A stretch of DNA of 64,000 nucleotides from assembly GCF_000152805.1 (NCBI RefSeq), contig NZ_CH902578.1, forward strand, positions 2,135,834-2,199,833, read 5' to 3'. This DNA is from Maritimibacter alkaliphilus HTCC2654 (lineage in GTDB: Bacteria; Pseudomonadota; Alphaproteobacteria; Rhodobacterales; Rhodobacteraceae). Position 1 is the first letter of the stretch, and each line of letters starts with the position of its first letter. The notes under the pieces are model-generated. The model did no database searches. It worked only from the letters and a program-made list of their open reading frames with translations, and had not been told where the DNA came from. Positions 1-7,636 of this stretch are shown one piece after another. Position numbers and translations under genes: made by a program.

Positions 1-150
1 AATGCGGAGGGGTGATCCAAACCGGAGCCTTCAGCCGCAGCCGCCCCCGCGACTGTGACGCGGCGAGCGCCCGCCGGATACCACTGAGCCTCGGCTCGGG
101 AAGGTGGCGAAGCGCGACGACCCGCAAAGCCAGGAGACCTGCCATGTGAA
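1..150 (+). promoter_or_regulatory. Cobalamin (B12) riboswitch, 5' end cut by the window
   Basis: The conserved B12 box (AGCCAGGAGACCTGCC, about 128-143) is present. Upstream is the CCGCCCCCGCGACTGTGA-like core (about 41-59) and the CCACTG...GGGAAGG elements (about 80-106), in the order known for AdoCbl riboswitches. The first stem starts at or before base 1, so the element is probably incomplete here. It lies directly upstream of cbtB-cbtA, which fits B12-repressed cobalt uptake. The mechanism is inferred from the family. Confidence 0.9.
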
Positions 151-156
151 ACGAAA

Positions 157-190
157 CCCCACCCGTCGGGGAGACGGGCCAATGAGGGAC
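157..190 (+). promoter_or_regulatory. Candidate riboswitch expression platform before cbtB
   Basis: Two mutually exclusive hairpins can form after the B12 box. One pairs CCCC (157-160) with GGGG (168-171). The other pairs CCCGTC (162-167) with GACGGG (173-178). The ribosome-binding sequence GAGGGA follows at about 184-189, just before the cbtB ATG. There is no U tract, so translational control is more likely than intrinsic termination; this is inference from sequence alone. Confidence 0.4.
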
Positions 191-196
191 CACGAC

Positions 197-373
197 ATGA
201 CGACCAAGACCATCCACAATACCGCCGCTCAGGCCGACACCCGTCTGGGGGCGATCTTCGCCGTTCTGGCATTCGGCGCGGTTCTGCTTTTTGCCGCCGG
301 TTACGCGCAGGCGACCGTGCTGCACGACGCGGCCCATGATCAGCGTCACGCAATGGCGTTCCCCTGCCACTGA
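197..373 (+). CDS. cbtB: CbtB, predicted cobalt transporter small subunit
   Basis: This 58-residue protein has one membrane segment (about 18-37) and the CbtB-type C-terminal motif HDxRHAMAFPCH with His43, His47, His51, Cys57 and His58. CbtB is known from comparative genomics as the small metal-binding partner of CbtA in B12-regulated cobalt uptake. The ATG at 197 was chosen over upstream in-frame starts because GAGGGA lies 7 bases before it and the upstream codons overlap the riboswitch. It is followed 15 bases later by cbtA, presumably in the same transcript. Confidence 0.9.
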   Translation: MTTKTIHNTAAQADTRLGAIFAVLAFGAVLLFAAGYAQATVLHDAAHDQRHAMAFPCH

Positions 374-388
374 GGCAGCTGATCTTCC

Positions 389-1066
389 ATGCTTAAGAAA
401 CTGCTGACCGGCGCGTTGATCGCCGGTGTCGCGTCCGGCGTGATCGCCGCGGCGCTGCAATTCGTGTTCGTCATTCCGTACATTCTGGAAGGCGAACTTT
501 ACGAAACCGGGGCGCGGGTCCACTTCGGTGCGGGCAGTCCGCAAAGCCCCTCCGGCGCGCCGGGTCTGGGCAACGACTGGTCGCGCCACCTGATGACGGT
601 AACCTTCGACGTGGTCAGTTACACCGCCTATGCGCTGATCCTGTCCGGGTTCATGGCGCTGGCCATCCGGCAGGGGCACAAGGTCGACGCGCGTCGGGGG
701 ATCGTCTGGGGTGTCGCGGGCTTCGTCGCCGTGCAACTGGCGCCCGCCATCGGCCTGCCGCCGGAACTGCCCGGCACCATCGCGCCCGAGGTGCTGCCGC
801 GTCAGATCTGGTGGAGCGGCACCATCGTCGTCACCGCGCTGGCACTGTGGCTCATCGCCTTCGTGCCGCAGGTCTGGGCGATCGGCGCGGCCATCGTGCT
901 GCTGCTCGTGCCCCATGTGATCGGCGCGCCGCATCTCGACACCTACTACGGTGTCGCGGCCCCGGAACTGGCGGCTCATTTCGCCACCCGTTCGCTTGGG
1001 TTCGCCGCGGTGGGTTGGGTCGTGCTCGGCACCATCGCCGGGCATTTCGTCGGACAGGACGACTAG
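389..1066 (+). CDS. cbtA: CbtA family predicted cobalt transporter subunit
   Basis: This 225-residue integral membrane protein has about five hydrophobic helices and starts with a typical inner-membrane anchor after MLKKLLTGALIAG. The length and pairing with CbtB match the CbtA family, a predicted cobalt permease of B12 producers. It lies in the riboswitch-led transcript with cbtB and upstream of cobW and cobN, consistent with supplying cobalt for the chelatase. Transport has been inferred mostly from gene context in this family. Its stop overlaps the end of the convergent DUF1636 gene by a few bases. Confidence 0.88.
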   Translation: MLKKLLTGALIAGVASGVIAAALQFVFVIPYILEGELYETGARVHFGAGSPQSPSGAPGLGNDWSRHLMTVTFDVVSYTAYALILSGFMALAIRQGHKVDARRGIVWGVAGFVAVQLAPAIGLPPELPGTIAPEVLPRQIWWSGTIVVTALALWLIAFVPQVWAIGAAIVLLLVPHVIGAPHLDTYYGVAAPELAAHFATRSLGFAAVGWVVLGTIAGHFVGQDD

Positions 1067-1362
1067 GCCGGGATGCGCCCGATGAGCTTGAACCTCAACC
1101 GTTCCAGCGCGCGGGCGTCGGTGATGATCCCCTTCTTCGCCGCGTCATACAGGCCGAGAAACACCTCGACCTCACCGGCGAGCGAGGGGTCCACATCCCC
1201 AAAGAGGTATGCCGCCTTGCCCTCTTCGCGCACGGACAGGCATACCGGACGGGCGCAGGCATTCATGCAATGCGCCCGCTCCACCTCCATCTTCGTGCCA
1301 AGCGCATCGGCCAAAGCCGTGCCCCCTTCGCACCCGATGCAGACGGCCACGCGCCCTGCCAT
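1063..1362 (-). CDS. DUF1636 family predicted metal-binding protein
   Basis: This 99-residue protein has an N-terminal CxxC (VCIGCEGG) and a second cluster in AHCMNACARPVC, the pattern of thioredoxin-like [2Fe-2S] or metal-binding DUF1636 (COG5469) proteins. Such genes often sit beside cobW and cobalamin genes. The ATG at 1362 is preferred over an upstream GTG at 1377 because the purine run GGAAGGAAAGG on the minus strand is a clear ribosome-binding site for it. It is divergent from cobW (about 60 bases between starts) and convergent with cbtA. Its biochemical role is unknown; metal or redox handling is inferred. Confidence 0.75.
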   Translation of the reverse strand: MAGRVAVCIGCEGGTALADALGTKMEVERAHCMNACARPVCLSVREEGKAAYLFGDVDPSLAGEVEVFLGLYDAAKKGIITDARALERLRFKLIGRIPA

Positions 1363-1423
1363 ACCCTTTCCTTCCACGCCGTTTCGGGCGACAAGCCCCT
1401 AACGCCCCATATCGGAGACCGCC

Positions 1424-2497
1424 ATGCGTGCCAAGATTCCCGCCACCGTCGTCACCGGCTTCCTCGGCGCTGGCAAGACCACGCTGATCCGCAACATGCT
1501 CCAGAACGCGAACGGCAAGCGGATCGCGCTTATCATCAACGAATTCGGTGACCTCGGGGTCGACGGCGACATCCTCAAGGGTTGCGGGGACGAGACCTGC
1601 ACCGAGGACGATGTGATGGAGCTGTCGAACGGCTGCATCTGCTGCACCGTGGCCGAAGATTTCGTGCCGACGCTGGAAAAGCTTCTGGACCGCGAAACGC
1701 CCCCCGATCACATCGTCATCGAAACCTCCGGCCTCGCCCTGCCGCAACCCTTGGTCCGCGCGTTTCAGTGGCCCGAGATTTCGACCCGCGTAACGGTCGA
1801 TGGCGTCGTGACGGTGGTCGACGGCAAGGCCGTGTCCGAGGGCGTGTTCGCCGCGAACCTCGAAGCGGTCGAAGCCCAGCGCCGCGCCGACGAGAACCTC
1901 GACCACGAAACCCCGCTGTCCGAGCTGTTCGAGGATCAGATCGCCTGCGCCGACATGATCGTCGTGAACAAGATCGACCTTCTGGGCGAGGATGAGGCGA
2001 CGGCCCTTACCGGCAAACTCTCGGGAGAGGCGCGCAAGGGCGTGCAAGTGGTCAAGACCTCCATGGGTCTCCTCCCGATCGAGGTGTTACTGGGTCAAGG
2101 CGCCGCGGCCGAGACCAGCATGGAGGGGCGGCACGAGGTCCACCATCATCACCACCATGACGACGACGACCACGACGACGATCATCACCACGACCATGAG
2201 CACGATCACGGCCATGACGAGTTCGAGTCGTTCGTCGTCGAGCGCGGCGAAATCGCCGACCCCAAGGCCTTTGCCGAGCAGGTCGCAGACGTGATCCGCC
2301 AGAACGGCATCCTGCGGCTCAAGGGCTTCGCCGCCGTTCAGGGCAAGCCGATGCGCCTGACGCTGCAAGCGGTCGGCCCGCGCGTCGATACCTATTTCGA
2401 CCAGCCCTTCGGCGCTTCACCTCGCGCCACGCGGCTCGTCGTGATCGGCCAGACCGGGCTCGACCGTGCGCGGATCGAGGCCGCGCTTCAGGCCTGA
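1424..2497 (+). CDS. cobW: CobW family GTP-binding protein of cobalamin biosynthesis
   Basis: This 357-residue G3E GTPase has the P-loop GFLGAGKTT (about 12-20), the metal-site motif CICC (Cys71, Cys73, Cys74) and VNKID for guanine recognition (about 185). A His/Asp-rich stretch (about 240-266) joins the GTPase to the CobW C-terminal domain. CobW is thought to deliver Co2+ to the CobNST chelatase. Its stop overlaps the start of the following GNAT gene as TGATG, and cobN follows that gene the same way, so the three are probably translationally coupled. Confidence 0.93.
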   Translation: MRAKIPATVVTGFLGAGKTTLIRNMLQNANGKRIALIINEFGDLGVDGDILKGCGDETCTEDDVMELSNGCICCTVAEDFVPTLEKLLDRETPPDHIVIETSGLALPQPLVRAFQWPEISTRVTVDGVVTVVDGKAVSEGVFAANLEAVEAQRRADENLDHETPLSELFEDQIACADMIVVNKIDLLGEDEATALTGKLSGEARKGVQVVKTSMGLLPIEVLLGQGAAAETSMEGRHEVHHHHHHDDDDHDDDHHHDHEHDHGHDEFESFVVERGEIADPKAFAEQVADVIRQNGILRLKGFAAVQGKPMRLTLQAVGPRVDTYFDQPFGASPRATRLVVIGQTGLDRARIEAALQA

Positions 2498-2949
2498 TGC
2501 TGATCGTCGAACCGGCGAACCCGCTCGACCCTGCGCCCTCGGCCCTTCTGGCACAGGCGCAGGCGTTGCAGGCGGAAACCTACGCGCCGGAAAACAACCA
2601 CGCTTTGCCGACCGAGGCTCTCGCTGCCCCCGACATCCGCTTTTTCGCCGCACGCGAAGGTGACGAGGTGCTGGGCGTCGGTGCGCTGGCCATCCGTGAC
2701 GGCTACGGCGAAGTGAAAGCCATGTTCACGTCGGGCGCCGCCCGCGGCAAAGGCGTGGGCGCGGCGCTGCTCCGCATGATCGAAGACACGGCGCGCGAGG
2801 AAAAGCTGCCCGTGCTGCATCTGGAAACTGGCGAAGAACTCGCCGCCGCCGTCCGGCTCTACGAACGTCAGGGCTTCAAACGCTCCGGCGCGTTCGGTGA
2901 CTACGAGGACGACGGGATCAGCCTGTTCATGACCAAGGTTCTGGACTGA
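2497..2949 (+). CDS. GNAT family N-acetyltransferase between cobW and cobN
   Basis: This 150-residue protein carries the acetyl-CoA-binding motif A (RGKGVGAALL, about 85-94) and the late YERQGFKRSG motif of GNAT enzymes. It overlaps cobW by one base at its start and cobN by one base at its end, so it is locked into the cobalamin operon. GNAT enzymes acetylate amines of many substrates and nothing in the sequence fixes the substrate. A direct role in B12 synthesis is not established; the coupling may just reflect operon packing. Confidence 0.85.
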   Translation: MLIVEPANPLDPAPSALLAQAQALQAETYAPENNHALPTEALAAPDIRFFAAREGDEVLGVGALAIRDGYGEVKAMFTSGAARGKGVGAALLRMIEDTAREEKLPVLHLETGEELAAAVRLYERQGFKRSGAFGDYEDDGISLFMTKVLD

Positions 2950-5900
2950 TGCACCTCCTCGCCGCGACCCCCGGCCAGATCGACGATGGCAAGGACGCCG
3001 TCGATCTGGGCCAGACGCCTGCCGACGTGGTCTTCATCTCCGCCGCCGATACCGAGCTTGCCGCCCTGTCCGAGGCGCGCGCGGAGATGGACGCGGCCCC
3101 CTCCCTGCGTCTCGCGAACCTCACGCATCTCAATCACCCGATGTCGGTGGACCTGCACATCGACACCTGCGCGAAGCAGTCCCGTCTGGTGATCGCCCGA
3201 GTGCTCGGCGGCACCGGCTACTGGCGCTACGGGGCCGAGCAATACGCGGCCCACATGGCCGAGGCGGGCGTGCCCCTCGCGCTCCTGCCCGGCGACGACA
3301 AGCCCGACGCCGAACTCGCCGCGCTCTCGACCGTCTCGGACGAAGACTACGCCGCGCTCTGGGCCTATCTCGTCGAGGGCGGGCCGCAGAACGCGACCAA
3401 CTTTCTCGCCTATGCCCGAGCGATGCTCGACGGCGGCGAGAAACCGGCCCCCGCCAGTCCGCTTCTGCGCGCGGGAGTCTACTGGCCCGGCGCGGGTGTC
3501 TCGGACCTCGCCACGGTCCGCGAGATGTGGGTGCCGGAGGCGCCCGTCGTCCCCCTCATCTTCTACCGGGCATTGGTGCAAGGCGCAGGTCTCAACCCGA
3601 TCAACCGCATGGTCAAGGCGCTCCTGCGCCAAGGCCTGAACCCGCTCCCCATCTTCGTCGCCTCGCTCAAAGACCCGGTCTCGACCGCGACCCTCGAACA
3701 CCTGTTTTCCGAGGCCTCGCCCAGCGTCATCCTGAACGCCACCTCTTTTGCCGTGGGCAGCCCGCATGCAGGCGACGACAGCCCGGAAAATCCGCTGGCG
3801 ATGCAGGCCGCCAACGCCGCCCCTGTGTTTCAGGTCGTCCTCTCCGCCAGTTCCGAGGAAGCTTGGGCCGAGGGTCTCAACGGCCTCTCCGCCCGCGACA
3901 TCGCGATGAATGTGGCCCTGCCCGAGGTGGACGGGCGCGTCCTGACCCGCGCGATCAGTTTCAAGGGCGAGGCCTATTACGACGACGCCACCCAATGCGC
4001 CATCGCCACCTACCGCGCCCAGGGCGACCGGATCGATTTCGTCGCCCGCCTCGCCGCCAACTGGGCGACCCTGCGCGCCACCCCCGCGCCCGAGCGCCGC
4101 GTCGCGCTGGTCCTCGCCAACTATCCCAACAAGGACGGACGGCTCGCGAACGGCGTCGGCCTCGACACGCCTGCGGCCACGGTCCACGCGCTGAACCTGC
4201 TCGCCTCCGCAGGCTACCGCTTCGAGAATGCCCCCGCCGACAGCGACACGCTGATGCAGGCGATCATGGCCGGACCGACCAACTGGCTCACCGACCGGGT
4301 CGCGCGCACCGGGGGGGTCGACCTTTCGATGGCGGACTACCAGATCGCCTATGGTCAACTTCCGTGGGAGGTGCGCCAGCGCATCGAAGAACGCTGGGGC
4401 CGCCCCGAGGCGGACCCGTTCTTCGAGCCGGGGGAGGTCGATTGCGGGCGCTTCAAGCTCTCGGTCCTGACCTTCGGCAACGTGGTCGTCGGCCTCCAGC
4501 CCGCGCGCGGCTACAACATCGACCCGACCGACACCTACCACTCGCCCGATCTGGTCCCGCCCCACGGATACCTCGCCTTCTACATCTGGCTGCGCGACGT
4601 GCACCGATCGAACGCCATCGTCCATATGGGCAAGCACGGCAACCTCGAATGGCTCCCCGGCAAGGCGCTGGCGCTCTCCGACACCTGCCTGCCCGAGGCC
4701 GTGCTCGGCCCGATGCCCCACATCTATCCGTTCATCGTGAACGACCCCGGCGAGGGCACGCAGGCCAAACGGCGCACGCAGGCGGTCATCATCGACCACC
4801 TGACCCCGCCGCTCACCCGTGCCGAAACCTATGGACCGCTCAAAGACCTCGAGGCGCTGGTGGATGAATATTACGAGGCCGCGGGCGTCGATCCCCGGCG
4901 CATCGACCATCTGCGGCGCGAGATTCTGACCCTCACCGCCGCCACCGGGCTCGACGCCGATGTCGGCATGTCGGGCGAGGATGAGGACACCGACCTCGCC
5001 AAGCTCGACGCCTATCTGTGTGAGCTGAAAGAGGCGCAGATCCGCGACGGCCTCCACGTCTTCGGCCAGTCGCCCGAAGGGCGGCTCCAGCGTGACCTCG
5101 TCCAAGCCCTCGTCCGCGTCCCGCGCGGCGACGGCAAGGGGCCGAACGCCTCGCTCATCCGTGCGCTGGCCGCCGACTTCGCCATGTCCTTCGACCCGCT
5201 CGACTGCGACATGGCGGCCCCGTGGGACGGCCCCCGCCCCGACGCCCTCACCGGCGGCACATGGCGCACCAACGGCGACACCGTCGAACGTCTGGAAGAC
5301 TTCGCCACCCGCCTCATCGACGGCGAAGCGATCCCGCCGGGACCGATGAGCGGCGCCGTCAAGGACGAAATCGAAACCACCGTCCGCCCCGCCGTCACCA
5401 CTTGCGGCCCGAGCGAAGGCACCGGTCTCCTCACCGCCCTCGCAGGCCGGTTCGTCGCCCCCAAACCCTCCGGCGCCCCCACGCGCGGGCGGCTCGACAC
5501 GCTGCCCACAGGCGGCAACTTCTTCTCGGTCGACAGCCGCGCGGTCCCGACCCCCACCGCATGGGCGCTGGGCTGGAAATCCGCGAGCCTGCTGATCGAC
5601 AAATACCTCCAGACCCATGGCGACTGGCCCCGCACCATACTCGTCACGGCTTGGGGCACCGCCAACATGCGCACCGGCGGCGACGACATAGCGCAAGCCC
5701 TCGCCCTCATGGGCGTGAAACCGAAATGGGACGCCGCCAACCGCCGCGTCACCGGGTTCGAGATCATTCCCTCGACCGCCTTGGGCCGCCCCCGCGTCGA
5801 CGTCACACTCCGCGTCTCCGGCTTCTTCCGCGACGCCTTCCCCTCGCTCATCGCGCTGGTCGATTCAGCCGCCCGCGCCGTCCAGAACCTCGACGAACCC

Positions 5901-6638
5901 GACGCTGACAACCCCGCCGCCGCCCGAGCCCGCGCAGGCGAGGCGCAGTCGCGCGTCTATGGCTCGAAACCCGGCGCTTACGGCGCAGGCCTGCAAGCCA
6001 TGATCGACGAAAAGCTGTGGGAGCGGAAATCCGACCTCGCCGACGCCTATCTCGACTGGGGCGGCTACGCCTACGGCGCCGATGCCACCGGCACCCGCGA
6101 CCGCGAAGGGCTGGAACAACGCCTCAGCCAAACCGAGGCCATCGTCCAGAACCAGGACAACCGCGAACACGACCTCTTGGACAGTGATGATTACTACCAG
6201 TTCGAAGGAGGCGCGGCGGCGGCGGTCTCGACCCTTCAGGGCCGCGACCGCCCGGTCTTCCACAACGACCATTCCCGCCCCGAACGCCCCGTGATCCGCA
6301 CGTTGGACGAAGAAATCGGCCGCGTCGTCCGCTCCCGCGTCGTGAACCCCAAGTGGATCGACGGCGTGAAACGCCACGGCTACAAAGGCGCGTTCGAAAT
6401 CGCCGCCACGGTCGATTACCTCTTCGCCTTCGCCGCCACCACCGGCGCGGTCAAAAGCCACCACTTCGACCTCGTCCACTCGGCCTTTCTCGAAGACGAA
6501 GACACCCGCGCCTTCATCGAACGCCACAACGCCCCTGCCCTTGCGGAAATCGCCCAGCGCCTGTCCGAGGCGATGGAGCGTGGCCTCTGGACCCCTCGCT
6601 CCAACTCCGCCCGTGCGCTGCTCGAGTCGCTGGCATGA
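2949..6638 (+). CDS. cobN: Cobaltochelatase subunit CobN
   Basis: This is a 1229-residue protein of CobN/magnesium-chelatase H-subunit type, with conserved stretches such as MGKHGNLEWLPGK (about 558) and HSPDLVPPHGYLAFYIW (about 530). CobN is the large ATP-dependent chelatase subunit that inserts Co2+ into hydrogenobyrinate a,c-diamide with CobS and CobT in the aerobic pathway. CobS and CobT are not in the window. The length is normal for CobN, and it lies in one coupled run with cobW. BchH-type magnesium chelatase is less likely given cobW and cobO nearby. Confidence 0.95.
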   Translation: MHLLAATPGQIDDGKDAVDLGQTPADVVFISAADTELAALSEARAEMDAAPSLRLANLTHLNHPMSVDLHIDTCAKQSRLVIARVLGGTGYWRYGAEQYAAHMAEAGVPLALLPGDDKPDAELAALSTVSDEDYAALWAYLVEGGPQNATNFLAYARAMLDGGEKPAPASPLLRAGVYWPGAGVSDLATVREMWVPEAPVVPLIFYRALVQGAGLNPINRMVKALLRQGLNPLPIFVASLKDPVSTATLEHLFSEASPSVILNATSFAVGSPHAGDDSPENPLAMQAANAAPVFQVVLSASSEEAWAEGLNGLSARDIAMNVALPEVDGRVLTRAISFKGEAYYDDATQCAIATYRAQGDRIDFVARLAANWATLRATPAPERRVALVLANYPNKDGRLANGVGLDTPAATVHALNLLASAGYRFENAPADSDTLMQAIMAGPTNWLTDRVARTGGVDLSMADYQIAYGQLPWEVRQRIEERWGRPEADPFFEPGEVDCGRFKLSVLTFGNVVVGLQPARGYNIDPTDTYHSPDLVPPHGYLAFYIWLRDVHRSNAIVHMGKHGNLEWLPGKALALSDTCLPEAVLGPMPHIYPFIVNDPGEGTQAKRRTQAVIIDHLTPPLTRAETYGPLKDLEALVDEYYEAAGVDPRRIDHLRREILTLTAATGLDADVGMSGEDEDTDLAKLDAYLCELKEAQIRDGLHVFGQSPEGRLQRDLVQALVRVPRGDGKGPNASLIRALAADFAMSFDPLDCDMAAPWDGPRPDALTGGTWRTNGDTVERLEDFATRLIDGEAIPPGPMSGAVKDEIETTVRPAVTTCGPSEGTGLLTALAGRFVAPKPSGAPTRGRLDTLPTGGNFFSVDSRAVPTPTAWALGWKSASLLIDKYLQTHGDWPRTILVTAWGTANMRTGGDDIAQALALMGVKPKWDAANRRVTGFEIIPSTALGRPRVDVTLRVSGFFRDAFPSLIALVDSAARAVQNLDEPDADNPAAARARAGEAQSRVYGSKPGAYGAGLQAMIDEKLWERKSDLADAYLDWGGYAYGADATGTRDREGLEQRLSQTEAIVQNQDNREHDLLDSDDYYQFEGGAAAAVSTLQGRDRPVFHNDHSRPERPVIRTLDEEIGRVVRSRVVNPKWIDGVKRHGYKGAFEIAATVDYLFAFAATTGAVKSHHFDLVHSAFLEDEDTRAFIERHNAPALAEIAQRLSEAMERGLWTPRSNSARALLESLA

Positions 6639-7099
6639 CACCCCGCCGGATGCAGGACGGGGACGATCCCACCGCCCTCCTCGCCCTGATCCGCGAAAGC
6701 TTCGCCTATATGGAGGGCCGGATCGACCCGCCCTCCTCCATGACCCGGCTCACGACCGAAAGCATCCGCGACCAGATCGCGACCGGCGAGATCTGGACGC
6801 TTGGCGAACCAGCACGCCCCGAAGCCTGCATTTTCCTGACCCCCGACGCCCCCGCGCTCTACCTCGGCAAACTCGCCGTCGCCGCTACGGCCCGGCGCAA
6901 AGGCCATGGCCGCGCCCTCGTCGCCCATGCCGAAACCCGCGCCCGCGCGCTCGGTTTCGACCGCCTCACGCTCCAGTCGCGCATCGAACTCACCGAAAAC
7001 CACACCACGTTCCGCCATTTGGGTTTCACCAAGATCGCCGTCACGGGCCATCCGGGCTACACCCGCCCGACCTCGATCACCTTCGAAAAACGGCTCTAG
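6635..7099 (+). CDS. GNAT family N-acetyltransferase after cobN
   Basis: This 154-residue protein overlaps the cobN stop as ATGA. The GNAT acetyl-CoA motif is visible as ARRKGHGRALVAHAE (about 88-102), followed by FDRLTLQSRIELTEN and HTTFRHLGF in the C-terminal half. The substrate is unknown. It is the second acetyltransferase joined to the cobW-cobN run and is not an obvious duplicate of the first, sharing only family motifs. It probably ends the operon, since a hairpin follows and the next gene is on the other strand. Confidence 0.85.
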   Translation: MTPRRMQDGDDPTALLALIRESFAYMEGRIDPPSSMTRLTTESIRDQIATGEIWTLGEPARPEACIFLTPDAPALYLGKLAVAATARRKGHGRALVAHAETRARALGFDRLTLQSRIELTENHTTFRHLGFTKIAVTGHPGYTRPTSITFEKRL

Positions 7100-7101
7100 C
7101 T

Positions 7102-7166
7102 CTTTCCGGTCCCGAAATATCCCCGCCGGAGGCACGCCGCTCAGAGCCGCCATCGGCGGTTCTGAG
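7102..7166 (+). repeat. Post-stop intergenic element with hairpin (divergent repeat copy F)
   Basis: Just after the GNAT stop is CTTTCCGGTCCCGAAATATCC (about 7107-7127), which resembles the left part of the copy at 51.56 kb (GGTCCTCAAATACC). It is followed by the inverted repeat CTCAGAGCCGCC/GGCGGTTCTGAG (7140-7166, one G-U pair). There is no U tract. The relation to the other repeats is weaker than among those copies. Confidence 0.4.
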
Positions 7167-7207
7167 CTGACCATGCGCCGCGCCGTGCGCGGCACCTTTC
7201 GGACAGG

Positions 7208-7501
7208 TCAGCCACAGGCCAATCGTGCGGTCACGACGGCCTGATCGCCTTTCAGGCTCCCGGACCAGACCTGACACCCGGTCGCCCGTTGGATCGCCAC
7301 CTCGGCGCGGGCGAGCACGACCGACAACCGGGGCAGCACTTCCGGCGAAGTCCGGATCACCTCCACCCGGTCACCGTCGCGCCAGACCGAGAACCGGCTG
7401 CCAGCCACTTCCACCTCGACATGAGGCGAATCCATGAACCGCGGGCTGGGGCTGTTGCAGCCGATGAGCGCGAGGGCCGTGAGAAGAAACAGTATCCGCA
7501 T
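7208..7501 (-). CDS. Small predicted lipoprotein, function unknown
   Basis: This 97-residue protein has an N-terminal hydrophobic signal ending in the lipobox LALIGC (Cys15), so it is probably lipidated and anchored in an envelope membrane. The rest is short and hydrophilic, with two further cysteines (GCQVW and the penultimate residue), which could form a disulfide. I recognise no family. It lies alone on the minus strand, convergent with the cobN run and divergent from the membrane-protein gene at 7637. Confidence 0.7.
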   Translation of the reverse strand: MRILFLLTALALIGCNSPSPRFMDSPHVEVEVAGSRFSVWRDGDRVEVIRTSPEVLPRLSVVLARAEVAIQRATGCQVWSGSLKGDQAVVTARLACG

Positions 7502-7636
7502 GACGCCATCAAACCGTGTCTTGGTTAATGCGCCGTTAACAACGCCCCGCCTGCCCCTGCATCACCTTGTCACAGCCCTCTCCCGGATCGTTTCACTTAC
7601 AACATATTCCAATTCGTGAATTTGAAGGGATCTGCC

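Noticed and set aside
2901-5696. 931-codon open frame on the minus strand across cobN
   Set aside because: It is antisense to a well-supported CobN and has the Gly/Arg/Asp-rich composition of shadow frames in GC-rich DNA, with no recognisable domain.
7140-7166. CRISPR-like or tRNA-like hairpin after the second GNAT gene
   Set aside because: It is a single palindrome with no repeat-spacer pattern and no cloverleaf features; no CRISPR array or tRNA was seen anywhere in the window.
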